A stretch of DNA of 64,000 nt from assembly GCF_001435955.1 (NCBI RefSeq), contig NZ_AYYT01000001.1:124001-188000 (forward strand). Reading direction: 5' to 3'. How positions within the stretch are numbered: the stretch's first letter is position 1; each line of letters begins with the position of its first letter. The notes beneath the pieces are model-generated. The model was not told the origin of the DNA and ran no database searches. It saw only the letters and a list, made by a program, of their open reading frames with translations. This DNA is from Ligilactobacillus salivarius DSM 20555 = ATCC 11741 (GTDB taxonomy: Bacteria > Bacillota > Bacilli > Lactobacillales > Lactobacillaceae). This document shows, piece by piece, positions 17,823 to 26,958 of this stretch. The translations under genes and the position numbers were made by a program.

Positions 17823-18683
17823 CTATATTTTAAATTCCTCTAAAATATCCTTTGCTTCTAAAATTGGTTTGGCTCCTTCCAAAATTAACTCATTACATCC
17901 TTCTGATAATATTGAATTAATATTTCCCGGAACTGATAAGACATTTCGATTTTCTTGTAATGCCATATTAGCAGTTATTAAGCTGCCACTTTGTCTTCTA
18001 GCTTCAACAACTAGTAATGATTGACATAAACCTGAAATTATCCTATTTCGAGCTGGAAAATGAAAACGTAAGGGCTTTTGTCCCAACGCATATTCACTTA
18101 AAACTATCCCTTCTTTTTCCATATTGGCTTGTAGCTCAAAATTTTCACGTGGATATGTCCTGTCTAGTCCCGTCCCAATGACACCTATCGTTTTTCCTTT
18201 CTCTGACAATGTTATCTTATGTGCCAGACTATCTATTCCTTTCGCTAAGCCACTAACTGTTGCAATACCTTCACCTAAAACATCTGGTAGTAACTTTTTT
18301 AATACTTCTTTCGCATATGGTGAATGCTTTCTTGCTCCAACAATCGCTAATGTAGGAGCATTCAAAAGTGAAAAATTTCCATTATAAAAAAATACTAGCG
18401 GTGGATTATATATTTCTTTTAATAAAACTGGGTAATCTTCATCAAAAATTGTACATATTCCACCATAATTTTTATTTTCTTCTACTTCTTTAGTTAAACC
18501 ATCACTAAGAAAATAAGCCATATACTTTCCAATTTTCTTTTCACTAAGTTTCAATAGTTTGATAAATTCTTCTTCTGTAGGTAATTTTTGTATTTCATTC
18601 ATAAAATATGCTACGTTTTTTACCGAACCACCATAGTATTGACTACAAATATGTGCTCTTATTAAAAAATCTCTTAATTCCAT
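17823..18683 (-). CDS. dprA: DNA-processing protein DprA (Smf)
   Basis: A 286-residue protein with the Rossmann-like DprA core: VGARKHSPYAKEVLKKLL, VSGLAKGIDSLAHK, GVIGTGLDRTYPREN, SEYALGQKPLRFHFPARNRIISGL. DprA protects incoming single-stranded DNA and loads RecA during transformation, fitting the comE genes elsewhere in this window. The ATG follows directly after the seven-U run of the rnhB terminator, and its GAGG ribosome binding site is part of that hairpin, so expression may depend on whether the helix is open. The C-terminal winged-helix domain of longer DprA proteins is absent. Confidence 0.95.
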   Translation of the reverse strand: MELRDFLIRAHICSQYYGGSVKNVAYFMNEIQKLPTEEEFIKLLKLSEKKIGKYMAYFLSDGLTKEVEENKNYGGICTIFDEDYPVLLKEIYNPPLVFFYNGNFSLLNAPTLAIVGARKHSPYAKEVLKKLLPDVLGEGIATVSGLAKGIDSLAHKITLSEKGKTIGVIGTGLDRTYPRENFELQANMEKEGIVLSEYALGQKPLRFHFPARNRIISGLCQSLLVVEARRQSGSLITANMALQENRNVLSVPGNINSILSEGCNELILEGAKPILEAKDILEEFKI

Positions 18684-18740
18684 AAAAAAACCTCATTTCT
18701 GCTACAATCTATCTAATAAGATACGTAGAAATAAGGTTTT
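18684..18740 (-). terminator. rnhB terminator whose 3' arm contains the dprA ribosome binding site
   Basis: In the minus-strand RNA, AAAACCUUAUUUCU pairs over 14 bp (one G-U) with AGAAAUGAGGUUUU, and a seven-U run follows. It starts 7 bp after the rnhB stop. The GAGG in its 3' arm (18691-18694) is 7 nt from the dprA ATG, so the same element ends one gene and masks the start of the next. Confidence 0.8.
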
Positions 18741-18747
18741 CTTTGTA

Positions 18748-19515
18748 TTATTTTAATAAGATTTTTTTGACTGGTTCAAAACTTTGTCTGTGAATTGGAG
18801 TAACTCCTTTATTTTCAAGGCCCTCCAAATGTTGTTTAGTTCCATAACCATCATTCTTTTCAAAACCATATCCTGGATAAATACGTGCGTAAAATTGCAT
18901 CAAATGATCTCTGGTAACTTTAGCAACAATACTTGCAGCAGCAACAGATGCACTTTTAGCATCGCCCTTTATTAACCGTAATTGAGGAATTTTTGTATCA
19001 ATTGTCATTGCATCAACAATTATCTTTTGTGGTGTAATGTTTAAACTTTCTATCGCTTGTTTCATTGCTAAACGTGTAGCTTCATAGATATTTACTTCAT
19101 CAATTAAATTATTATCAGATAAGCCTACACTTACAGCAACTGCTTTTTCTAATATTTTTTTATATAATTCTTCTCGCTTTTTTTCACTTAATTGCTTTGA
19201 ATCGTTAACTTCAAAAATATCAAAATCATGTGGCAAAATAACCGCTGCAGTTACAACAGGACCTGCTAACGGGCCTCTGCCAACTTCGTCCACACCAGCA
19301 ATATATTCAATACCCTTATTCCATAAATCACGCTCAATTTTCAATCTATTTTGAAATTTTAATTTTTCATTTTCAATTTTCTTTAGCCTTTTTTCATAAG
19401 ATTTAATTGCTAATTGAACGCCTTTACGCTCATCTAACTTCAATTCTGCTAATTGCTCACTTGAGATTTCTTCAGTTAGCATCTTTTTTATTTGAGCTAT
19501 TGTTAACTTTTCCAT
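18748..19515 (-). CDS. rnhB: Ribonuclease HII
   Basis: A 255-residue enzyme with an N-terminal helical extension (residues 1-70) usual in Gram-positive RNase HII. The catalytic core starts with AGVDEVGRGPLAGPVV (Asp and Glu ligands), continues with DAMTIDTKIPQ and SVAAASIVAKVTRD, and ends in GYGTKQHLEGL. It removes single ribonucleotides from DNA. It begins 10 bp after the rbgA stop with an AGAGGAAG site and forms part of the rbgA-rnhB unit. Confidence 0.97.
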   Translation of the reverse strand: MEKLTIAQIKKMLTEEISSEQLAELKLDERKGVQLAIKSYEKRLKKIENEKLKFQNRLKIERDLWNKGIEYIAGVDEVGRGPLAGPVVTAAVILPHDFDIFEVNDSKQLSEKKREELYKKILEKAVAVSVGLSDNNLIDEVNIYEATRLAMKQAIESLNITPQKIIVDAMTIDTKIPQLRLIKGDAKSASVAAASIVAKVTRDHLMQFYARIYPGYGFEKNDGYGTKQHLEGLENKGVTPIHRQSFEPVKKILLK

Positions 19516-19524
19516 TTACTTCCT

Positions 19525-20382
19525 CTAATTTTCTGGACTAGCATCTACTGGCGGCTTGTCCAAAGTATATCTGCCCAATTTACCTTTACGAATTTCAAAA
19601 ATTAATCTTTCGCTAGCTCTATCATAGTCTTCTTTAAATCCCATGTTTCTTGTAATAGCTAACAAAGTCTCAACAGTTGTATCTTCTAATTCTGATTGTG
19701 TTAATCTATATCTTTGAGCAAGCGCATCTGGATTGGTATGGATAAAATGTTCTACTGCATATAAAGCAACATCATCTTTTGCATATAATGTATCTTTTAT
19801 GGCACCAGTTAATGCTAATTTTTTCCCTACTAAAGGATCTTCAAATTTAGGCCATAATATTCCTGGTGTATCTAATAATTGCAAATCTTTTCCAGCTTTA
19901 AGCCATTGTTGAGCCTTAGTAACCCCTGGACGATTACCAGTTTGTGCAACATTCTTTTTTACTAGATGATTTAATAAAGTTGACTTGCCAACATTAGGAA
20001 TTCCAATACACATCGCGCGTAATTTTTGGTTTTGAATTCCCTTTTCTTTTCTGCTTTGAAGCTTATCTGCAAGAATTTCCTTAATCTTCTTTTCAATTAT
20101 CTTCAAATTACCACTGTTACTATTAACAGCTATTGCAGGTTGTCCCATACTTTCATAATAGTTAATCCATCTTTTTGTTTCAGCGGGATCAGCTAAATCC
20201 ATTTTAGTCAATACAATAATACTAGGTTTATCTTGTAAAACTTCAGCTAATTGTGGATTACGCGATGATTCTGGTAGTCGTGCATCTACCAATTCAAGTA
20301 CGATATCTACAGATTTTAAGTTTTCTTTTACCTGACGTAAAGCTTTCGCCATATGTCCAGGAAACCATTGTATAATCGCCAT
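19525..20382 (-). CDS. rbgA: Ribosome biogenesis GTPase RbgA (YlqF)
   Basis: A 285-residue circularly permuted GTPase: G4 (VLTKMDLAD) precedes G1 (GIPNVGKSTLLNHL) and G3 (LLDTPGILWP). The N-terminal IQWFPGHMAKA is the RbgA signature. It assists a late step of 50S subunit assembly. The C-terminal helical domain is present. It is directly upstream of rnhB, as in Bacillus and lactobacilli. Confidence 0.97.
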   Translation of the reverse strand: MAIIQWFPGHMAKALRQVKENLKSVDIVLELVDARLPESSRNPQLAEVLQDKPSIIVLTKMDLADPAETKRWINYYESMGQPAIAVNSNSGNLKIIEKKIKEILADKLQSRKEKGIQNQKLRAMCIGIPNVGKSTLLNHLVKKNVAQTGNRPGVTKAQQWLKAGKDLQLLDTPGILWPKFEDPLVGKKLALTGAIKDTLYAKDDVALYAVEHFIHTNPDALAQRYRLTQSELEDTTVETLLAITRNMGFKEDYDRASERLIFEIRKGKLGRYTLDKPPVDASPEN

Positions 20383-20440
20383 TACATATCATATCCTTTC
20401 GTTAAAATACTAGTCTAATTCATATTAACATACTTTTTCT

Positions 20441-20668
20441 CTAACTCATAAATTCTTCATACTTAGTCCAAGCATTGTCAAAAATCACCATACTTGGTAA
20501 ATATGTTCCATTCAATTCTAAATATTGCGATAATGAATCATAGTCATCTGCTTGTTTTGGAAAGCTTTGATCATAAAATGCATTATTAGCAAATTGTGCA
20601 ATTTCATCTGTACTATCTGGATTTCTTTCAGTCATTAGAAATTGATAAAAACTTTGTCTTTTACTCAT
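20441..20668 (-). CDS. YozE family small protein
   Basis: A 75-residue protein of the YozE/SAM-like family ([21 protein letters not shown], then [12 protein letters not shown]). I choose the ATG at 20666-20668, which has an AGAGGTG site; the ATG five codons upstream only overlaps the stop of the preceding gene. The fold resembles sterile-alpha-motif domains and may bind DNA, but the function is unknown. It follows the ypmS-like gene on the same strand. Confidence 0.85.
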   Translation of the reverse strand: MSKRQSFYQFLMTERNPDSTDEIAQFANNAFYDQSFPKQADDYDSLSQYLELNGTYLPSMVIFDNAWTKYEEFMS

Positions 20669-20679
20669 AAAAACACCTC

Positions 20680-21279
20680 TCATTTCAGTGGAACTTTTAC
20701 ATTAAATTTAAATTCATCATTCACCAAATCCAACTTAGTACCCTTAACTAAAACATCTTGTTTCTTAGTTAATTGATTTAAATCTAAAGTTATAGTTTTT
20801 GCTTTTGGATCAATAATTGCCACTTTCCCTAAGTCGTAATTATTTTTCACATATTTCAATATAAATCCAGCTGGAGCGTTTAATGAACCAATGGCCACTG
20901 ATTTAACTTTTAATAAAATATTTCCATTCTTATCTAAGGTAGGTTTTGTATATAATGTAAATGACACATTTTTCCCTAAAATCTTAGTTGTTCCCATCAT
21001 GATTGCAGATTTATCTACCAAAAAACGATATTTAATCTTACCTTTTTTCTGATTTTTCCGTAAATAATAATTGATTGTCGCATTAGCTTGTTTCTTATCT
21101 AATGTAACATCAACACTTGTATACTTTTGCTTAGAATTCTTATCTGAAACTTTAGCTATATTAGTTTGCTCTTTTGTTTGTGAAGTTACTTTTGTTGCGA
21201 GATAACAACCACTTATAAATAAAATTCCCACTAATACAAAAAAAGCCCATTTCCAATAATTTACTTTTTTCTCTTCCAT
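20680..21279 (-). CDS. YpmS family membrane-anchored protein (DUF2140)
   Basis: A 199-residue protein with a short cytoplasmic start, one membrane segment ([18 protein letters not shown], residues 13-30) and an extracellular domain rich in beta strands ([18 protein letters not shown]). This matches the YpmS/DUF2140 family, whose gene is usually beside a GDSL lipase gene as here. The function is not established. The ATG follows GGTGAAATAATAG, 4 bp after the upstream stop. Confidence 0.85.
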   Translation of the reverse strand: MEEKKVNYWKWAFFVLVGILFISGCYLATKVTSQTKEQTNIAKVSDKNSKQKYTSVDVTLDKKQANATINYYLRKNQKKGKIKYRFLVDKSAIMMGTTKILGKNVSFTLYTKPTLDKNGNILLKVKSVAIGSLNAPAGFILKYVKNNYDLGKVAIIDPKAKTITLDLNQLTKKQDVLVKGTKLDLVNDEFKFNVKVPLK

Positions 21280-21283
21280 TCTA

Positions 21284-22213
21284 TTATTTCACCAACCATG
21301 TATTTTTATGTCTATTCATTTCATCAAATAACTTATTTGTCATATACTTATATCCTTTTAAATTAGGATGAAAATGATCATCTTCAGATAAATAGTCATT
21401 CTTTTCTTTTGTATTTGATAAAATATTTTCTAATTGTTTACCTGATTTTTTATCTAAATCTGTTTCTGATTTTTTCACCAAATCTTCTTTAGGTAAATTT
21501 ACATATTGCCCCATTGAAAGTTGTTTGTTTATGTCAATAAAATATACTTTGTTTTCTTCCAAAGTAACTTGTCTAGCAATTTTGTTCCATTTATTAGTAT
21601 AATCTTGCATCTGCGTAATATTAGGAAAATATACATAAAATGGATTATATACACTAAATAAAAAAATTGGTGCTTTCTTGTTTAAACTTCTAACTTTTCC
21701 TATTAAATTTTGTAAATTACTTTGATAATTCTTTGCCGATTTTTCTACAACTGGTTGCATCTTATCATCTGCCATTGAAGAAAAATTTTTCTCCATAACT
21801 TGCATTAGATCATTACCACCAACTGTCATTGTAATCACGTCAGCATTTTTGATATCTTTTTGGATATTCTTCTTCGTTAAAAGTCTTGCTAATATTTGAT
21901 CACTTCTATCTCCGGTTTTGCCATAATTTTTGGTAACTACTTTTATAGATTCTTTCTTTTCTATTTTTTCTTTAATAAGATGTACATATCCACCCTTATT
22001 AGTTTGATCTCCAACTCCGTACGTTAAAGAATCTCCCAATCCTACAAGCTTAATTTTAGAAACTTTTACAGCCTTAACATTTTTTCTAGTCCTCTTTAGC
22101 TGAACTTCATTACTTTTGCTTATATTTTTCTTACTATTAATAGTAATTAAAGTAATAACTCCGATTAAAATTGCAACCAATGACCACAACAATACTATTT
22201 TTTTATAATTCAT
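21284..22213 (-). CDS. SGNH/GDSL hydrolase, membrane anchored (YpmR-like)
   Basis: A 309-residue protein with one N-terminal membrane helix (residues 6-26) and a GDSL esterase domain: VGLGDSLTYGVGD carries the nucleophilic serine, TVGGNDL the block III Asn, and DDHFHPNLKGY the catalytic Asp-x-x-His. It should be an extracellular esterase or lipase acting on envelope or exogenous esters; the substrate is unknown. It is paired with the YpmS gene 4 bp downstream. Confidence 0.9.
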   Translation of the reverse strand: MNYKKIVLLWSLVAILIGVITLITINSKKNISKSNEVQLKRTRKNVKAVKVSKIKLVGLGDSLTYGVGDQTNKGGYVHLIKEKIEKKESIKVVTKNYGKTGDRSDQILARLLTKKNIQKDIKNADVITMTVGGNDLMQVMEKNFSSMADDKMQPVVEKSAKNYQSNLQNLIGKVRSLNKKAPIFLFSVYNPFYVYFPNITQMQDYTNKWNKIARQVTLEENKVYFIDINKQLSMGQYVNLPKEDLVKKSETDLDKKSGKQLENILSNTKEKNDYLSEDDHFHPNLKGYKYMTNKLFDEMNRHKNTWLVK

Positions 22214-22301
22214 TTTTATTACCTCTAGAAACTAAAATATCTATGTTACAATAAAAGATACATACATCGTAAATTATAACAAAATTTTATAGGTGATACT
22301 A

Positions 22302-22922
22302 ATGCAAAATTTTAATAATAAACATCCCTTAATTACTATAATTAGTAGCTCTATTCTTTTGGGATTATCCTTAATTTCTTCAATGTTATTACTAATCATC
22401 ACTCTAATTAAGTTCTCTCGAACTACTAATTATGCGATGATTACATCTTTAGCTCTCATATTAGCTACACTTTTTATTTACTCATCATTTGAAATTGTTA
22501 GTATATCTCTTAAATTAACCGGGGCTGCCAAAGTTATGGATATAATTTCATCATGCTTACTCTATTTATATACAACTACTATTTACATAGCTGTATTTAT
22601 TGGATTCCACCTATCTGTTCTTGGTTGGATTGGGTTTGGATTAAGCTTAGCTCTACTAGTATTTAATGTTTTATTTACTTGTTTATGTTATCATCAACAA
22701 AAAATACTTTTTTCAGTTACTAATATATTATTTTTTATATATAGTTTACTTTCTTTACTTAATCTAAGAATTAGTACTTTATCAACTATACTATCCATAA
22801 TAGTTCTAATCTCATTTAATGTGATTATTATTATACGCCAATTTGAATATACCAAACTTTTAGAAACAATTTTATTTACTTTTGCTACTACTTCATGGTT
22901 AATAACACTATTAATTTTTTAA
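22302..22922 (+). CDS. Hydrophobic membrane protein of unknown function
   Basis: A 206-residue protein from the ATG at 22302, with an AGGTG site; an in-frame GTG at 22293 is inside that site. It has six or seven predicted membrane segments and almost no soluble part, with short basic loops (KFSRTT, RQFEYTK). I recognise no family. It is transcribed alone, divergently from the GDSL hydrolase gene, and ends at a strong terminator. Codon use resembles its neighbours. Confidence 0.7.
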   Translation: MQNFNNKHPLITIISSSILLGLSLISSMLLLIITLIKFSRTTNYAMITSLALILATLFIYSSFEIVSISLKLTGAAKVMDIISSCLLYLYTTTIYIAVFIGFHLSVLGWIGFGLSLALLVFNVLFTCLCYHQQKILFSVTNILFFIYSLLSLLNLRISTLSTILSIIVLISFNVIIIIRQFEYTKLLETILFTFATTSWLITLLIF

Positions 22923-22923
22923 A

Positions 22924-22986
22924 CAAAAAGCGCCAGTAAGATATATATCTTTTATTGATATATTATCTTATTGACGCCTATTTTTT
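22924..22986. terminator. Bidirectional terminator
   Basis: A long hairpin (arms about 22930-22950 and 22957-22978, including AGCGCC/GACGCC ends and an AT-rich middle) has a T run on the plus side and an A run on the other, between convergent genes. Confidence 0.8.
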
Positions 22987-23003
22987 ACTTAATTCAATAT
23001 TTT

Positions 23004-23960
23004 TTAAGGTAATTTGTGTCCTGCTGCAAGATATAAATCATACCATTCTTGTCGTGTTAGACGAATATCAGCACCAGCAATACTTTCTTCCAAATGTTGT
23101 GGATTCATTGAACCTAAAATAACTTGAACATTATGTGGCAATCTAGTAATCCAAGCAGTCGCAATCGCATTTTTAGTAACCCCATACTTCTTAGCAATTT
23201 CATCCATCATTGCATTTAATTCTGGGAACTTAGGATTATCAATAAATACACCTTCAAACATTCCATATTGATATGGGGACCATGCTTGTAGAGTAATATT
23301 ATTTTTTCTAGAATATTCAAGCATCCCACTTTCTCTATCAATAGCTTCATCTTCAAGTCTATTTACAAAAATTCCACTATCAATTAAAGGTGTATGCTTC
23401 AAACTTAATTGAACTTGATTGATGATTAATTTTTGGCCAACAGCTTGTTGTAACACATCTATTTGACTAGCATTAAAATTAGATACACCAAAATTTCTAA
23501 CTTTTCCACTTCTCAATAAAGTATTAAATACTTCCGCTACTTCATCTGGTTCCATTAATGGATCAGGGCGATGTAACAAGAATGTATCCAAATAATCTAC
23601 ACCAATTCTTTCTAAAATTCCATCTACAGCTTGTAATAAATGTTCTTTAGAAAAATCATATCTTTGTCCAAATACCAATCCATTAGCAGTTGTTCGTGCA
23701 TGATCTAATACAATTCCAGCTTTAGATTGAATATAGACTTTATCACGTGGTATACCTGCATTTTTTAAAGCTTTACCAAAAACTAATTCTGATTCACCAT
23801 CTGTATATATATCAGCAGAATCAAAGAAATTTACTCCTTGGTCATAGACTGTTTTTAGAACAGTTGTAGCATCTTCTACACTCTTCTTACCCATACGCAT
23901 AATTCCAAGTGCAACTTGGGAAGCAGTAATTTCACCATTACCTAAAACAATTTGTCTCAT
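23004..23960 (-). CDS. Aldo/keto reductase (YdhF/oxidoreductase-type)
   Basis: A 318-residue TIM-barrel reductase with the catalytic tetrad in place: Asp and Tyr in NFFDSADIYTDGESE, Lys in YIQSKAGI and His in FLLHRPDP. The C-terminal VILGSMNPQHLEES binds the NADPH phosphate region. It reduces carbonyl compounds, probably reactive aldehydes. It is the third gene of an AKR-merR-AKR operon and starts 3 bp after the merR stop with a GAGGGG site. Confidence 0.9.
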   Translation of the reverse strand: MRQIVLGNGEITASQVALGIMRMGKKSVEDATTVLKTVYDQGVNFFDSADIYTDGESELVFGKALKNAGIPRDKVYIQSKAGIVLDHARTTANGLVFGQRYDFSKEHLLQAVDGILERIGVDYLDTFLLHRPDPLMEPDEVAEVFNTLLRSGKVRNFGVSNFNASQIDVLQQAVGQKLIINQVQLSLKHTPLIDSGIFVNRLEDEAIDRESGMLEYSRKNNITLQAWSPYQYGMFEGVFIDNPKFPELNAMMDEIAKKYGVTKNAIATAWITRLPHNVQVILGSMNPQHLEESIAGADIRLTRQEWYDLYLAAGHKLP

Positions 23961-23963
23961 TTA

Positions 23964-24425
23964 TTACCCCTCACTTTCAGTTTGTTGTTCATCAGGATGA
24001 GCACGATAATACTCATATTCGCAATCCCCATTAAAAATAGATTCTGTTCCAGCTGCAACAGCTTGTTCATAATACCATTGTTTGTGTGTTAACTTTGTCA
24101 ATTCTTTTTCAAGATTACGAATATTTTGTTCTAAAGTAAGTCTTTGATTTCTAATGAGATTTAATCTTGCTAGAAGACTGGAATCTCCTTCTTGTTTCCA
24201 ACTTACATATGCTGCAATATCCTTTAAAGACATTCCTGTTTTCTTTAAACATTCAACATCTTCAATGCAGTTAATTTCCTCTTGAGAAAAAAGTCGTAGT
24301 CCACCTGGAGAACGTTTTAAATTAGGAAATAATCCAATTTCTTCATAAAAACGAATAGTTGATTTACTAAGATCAAACATCTCAGCAATTTCACCGATTC
24401 GATATATTTTTTCTTCCGTTTTCAT
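23964..24425 (-). CDS. MerR family regulator (AdhR/NmlR-like)
   Basis: A 153-residue regulator; the start at 24425 directly follows the stop of the upstream gene and places the winged-helix at YRIGEIAEMFDLSKSTIRFYEE, as in the family. A dimerisation helix follows, then a tail ending in acidic residues. Cysteines occur at 53 and 59; Cys59 (VECLKKTGM) is at the place of the single aldehyde-sensing cysteine in AdhR and NmlR. It probably activates its own operon through the 19-bp-spaced promoter at 25355-25385. The effector is inferred, not shown. Confidence 0.88.
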   Translation of the reverse strand: MKTEEKIYRIGEIAEMFDLSKSTIRFYEEIGLFPNLKRSPGGLRLFSQEEINCIEDVECLKKTGMSLKDIAAYVSWKQEGDSSLLARLNLIRNQRLTLEQNIRNLEKELTKLTHKQWYYEQAVAAGTESIFNGDCEYEYYRAHPDEQQTESEG

Positions 24426-24426
24426 A

Positions 24427-25287
24427 TTAAAAATCCACTTGATCTGGAACTTTGCATTGTCCACCAAGATTACGAAGTGAACCAATAACATCCATTTCAT
24501 CATCTGTTAATTCAAAATCAAAAATATGTGTGTCTTCTTCAATTCTATTCTTATGAACAGATTTTGGTAATGGCAATATTCCTTGTTGAATTCCCCAACG
24601 TAAGCATACTTGTGCAGTTGTATGATCGTATTTTTTAGCAATTCTTTGTAAAACTTCATTACTTAAAGCTGCTGCTTCACCCAATGGAGCCCAAGCTTCA
24701 ACTAAAATATCATGTCTTTGGCAATAACGAATTGCTTCTGTTTGTGGCCAACCAGGATGAACTTCAATTTGGTTAACCATTGGCTTAATTTCTGCATTTT
24801 CTAATAAATATTCCAAATGATTTGGCATGAAATTAGATACACCAATTGCTCTAATTTTGCCTTCTTTGTAGAGGTCTTCAAAAGCACGCCATGTATCTAA
24901 ATTAATTTTATTAGCTTCATCCCCAAATTGCTTTTCATTAGCTGGCCAATGAATTAGGAATAAATCTAAATAATCTGTCTCAAGATTTTCTAAAGTCTTA
25001 TTAAAGGAAGCAATTGCTTTGTCGTATCCACGTTCAGTATTCCATAACTTACTAGTAATATATACTTCTTCACGCTTCAACCCACTATCTTTAACAGCCT
25101 TACCTACACCACTTTCATTGCCATATAATGCAGCTGTGTCAATGTGGCGATAACCGATTGATAATGCTTCTGATACTACTTTGTATGTATCTTCAGGTGG
25201 AGTTTGGTAAGTACCATAGCCTAGTCCTGGAATTTCAACACCATTCGCTAGAACTAATGGCGATGTTAAACTTGATAATTTTTGCAT
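24427..25287 (-). CDS. Aldo/keto reductase (2,5-diketo-gluconate reductase-like)
   Basis: A 286-residue AKR from the ATG at 25285-25287, with AGAAGGA upstream. The tetrad is in YRHIDTAALYGNE (Asp, Tyr), YITSKLWN (Lys) and LFLIHWPANE (His), and NADPH contacts are in PLPKSVHKNRIEED. Relatives reduce methylglyoxal and other aldehydes. It heads the operon with merR and a second AKR. The two AKRs belong to different subfamilies and are not recent duplicates. Confidence 0.92.
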   Translation of the reverse strand: MQKLSSLTSPLVLANGVEIPGLGYGTYQTPPEDTYKVVSEALSIGYRHIDTAALYGNESGVGKAVKDSGLKREEVYITSKLWNTERGYDKAIASFNKTLENLETDYLDLFLIHWPANEKQFGDEANKINLDTWRAFEDLYKEGKIRAIGVSNFMPNHLEYLLENAEIKPMVNQIEVHPGWPQTEAIRYCQRHDILVEAWAPLGEAAALSNEVLQRIAKKYDHTTAQVCLRWGIQQGILPLPKSVHKNRIEEDTHIFDFELTDDEMDVIGSLRNLGGQCKVPDQVDF

Positions 25288-25354
25288 ATTTAGCACATCC
25301 TTCTATTAAAAATTTAGATTTTTTAATATCAACCCTATATGAACTTACATATCT

Positions 25355-25385
25355 ATAATAAAACTTCAAGTTAACTTGAAGTCAA
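25355..25385 (-). promoter_or_regulatory. MerR-type promoter and operator of the AKR operon
   Basis: On the minus strand TTGACT (25380-25385) and TATTAT (25355-25360) are separated by 19 bp, the overlong spacing typical of MerR-activated promoters. The spacer and -35 hold a perfect 20-bp palindrome (25363-25382, half-site ACTTCAAGTT). The promoter lies 68 bp upstream of the first AKR gene. Confidence 0.85.
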
Positions 25386-25405
25386 CATTTAAGCCTTAAA
25401 AATGT

Positions 25406-25445
25406 AAAAAAAGATGAGTACTACAAAATTGTCTTACTCATCTTT
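25406..25445 (-). terminator. Terminator of dfrA
   Basis: AAGATGAGTA (25411-25420) pairs with TACTCATCTT (25435-25444), followed on the minus strand by a run of U. Confidence 0.8.
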
Positions 25446-25463
25446 CATTATTTTTATTAGAAA

Positions 25464-25967
25464 TTATTTTCTTTCGTATTCCAAAAATACATAAGGATAC
25501 TTGTTTTTTTCATCTACCTTACCGATTTTTTTTGAAACAAGTTTAAATTCATCATAATTAATAGTAGGCATAACCGTATCGCCATTAAACTCACTTAGTA
25601 TTTCAGTCTTATATAATTTATCTACTTTATTAAGAAGTAAGTTGAATAACATCGCTCCACCAATAACGCTAACTTCTTGAAACTGATTTTCATCTAACCA
25701 AGAAGTTAATTCATCAATAGAATTCATAATTTCTACTTGGGGATTGTCTTTATACTTTTCTTTTAAGTTAGTATCATGGGTTAACACTATATGTTGACGT
25801 CCTGGTAATAAACCAGGAAAACTATCAAACGTTTTCTTCCCCATTACCATTGGATGACCCATTGTAACTTCTTTAAAATGAGCCAAATCGGCTGGAAGTC
25901 TCCAAGGTAAATGTCCCTTATATCCTATTTGATGTTTTTGATCTTCTGCCCATACAAATGAAATCAT
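25464..25967 (-). CDS. dfrA: Dihydrofolate reductase
   Basis: A 167-residue enzyme starting at the ATG of 25965-25967 (AGGTG site). It shows the substrate loop IGYKGHLPWRLPADLAHFK, NADPH site MGKKTFDSFPGLLPGR, and VIGGAMLF. It regenerates tetrahydrofolate oxidised by thymidylate synthase, whose gene is directly upstream. The acidic residue that protonates the substrate is Asp30-like within LPADL. Confidence 0.96.
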   Translation of the reverse strand: MISFVWAEDQKHQIGYKGHLPWRLPADLAHFKEVTMGHPMVMGKKTFDSFPGLLPGRQHIVLTHDTNLKEKYKDNPQVEIMNSIDELTSWLDENQFQEVSVIGGAMLFNLLLNKVDKLYKTEILSEFNGDTVMPTINYDEFKLVSKKIGKVDEKNKYPYVFLEYERK

Positions 25968-25984
25968 AGTGCACACCTCACAGA

Positions 25985-26941
25985 CTAAACAGCAACTGGC
26001 GCTTTAATTGCTGAATGTGAATGATAATTTTTTACCTTAATATCTTCCATTTCAAAATCCATAATATTTTTCTTTTCTGGATTTAACCATAATGTTGGAG
26101 CATCATTAGGCTTTCTTTGCAACTGTTCATTAACCTGATCTAGATGGTTTAAGTAAATATGTGCATCGCCAAGAGTATGAACAAATTCTCCTACTTCAAG
26201 CCCAGTTTCTCTAGCAATCATATGTGTCAACAATGCATAACTTGCTATATTAAAAGGTACACCTAAAAATACATCTGCAGAACGTTGATATAATTGACAA
26301 CTCAGTTTTCCATCATTTACATAAAATTGGAACAATGTATGACAAGGTGGTAAAGCACTTAATGGAACATCTTCTGGATTCCATGCTGTTACAATCATGC
26401 GACGTGAGTCTGGATTATTTTTAATAGTCTCAATAACATCTTTTATTTGATCTATAGTTTCACCATTTCTTGTTTGCCAATGACGCCATTGAGCGCCGTA
26501 TACATCTCCCAAATTGCCAAATTTATTAGCAAATTCTTGATCTTCAACAATTTTCTGACAGAACTTTTTCTTTTCATCTTGATAAACCTTATTAAAGTTA
26601 TCATCCTCTTGGGCTCTTAAACCAAAATTAGTCATATCTGGTCCATGATATTCATCACTTTCAACCCAATTCTTAAATGCCCATTCATCCCAAATATGAT
26701 TATTATGTTCCAATAAGAATCTAATGTTAGTATCTCCTCTTAAAAACCATAACAATTCACTCTTTATTAAGCCAAATGGAACTTTTTTAGTCGTTAATAA
26801 TGGGAAACCTTCTGCTAAATTAAATCTCATTTGATAACCAAAGAGACTCTTTGTCCCTGTTCCAGTTCTATCGCTCTTTTCATGACCTTTTTCTAAAATA
26901 TCACGAATTAACTGTAAATACGGTTCTTCTACTATAGACAT
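25985..26941 (-). CDS. thyA: Thymidylate synthase
   Basis: A 318-residue ThyA of the longer Gram-positive type. [16 protein letters not shown] binds phosphate, the nucleophilic cysteine is in [12 protein letters not shown], and [18 protein letters not shown] and [10 protein letters not shown] complete the site. It makes dTMP from dUMP. dfrA starts 17 bp downstream. A GGAAGGAG site precedes the ATG. Confidence 0.98.
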   Translation of the reverse strand: MSIVEEPYLQLIRDILEKGHEKSDRTGTGTKSLFGYQMRFNLAEGFPLLTTKKVPFGLIKSELLWFLRGDTNIRFLLEHNNHIWDEWAFKNWVESDEYHGPDMTNFGLRAQEDDNFNKVYQDEKKKFCQKIVEDQEFANKFGNLGDVYGAQWRHWQTRNGETIDQIKDVIETIKNNPDSRRMIVTAWNPEDVPLSALPPCHTLFQFYVNDGKLSCQLYQRSADVFLGVPFNIASYALLTHMIARETGLEVGEFVHTLGDAHIYLNHLDQVNEQLQRKPNDAPTLWLNPEKKNIMDFEMEDIKVKNYHSHSAIKAPVAV

Positions 26942-26958
26942 CGGTGTTCTCCTTCCTA

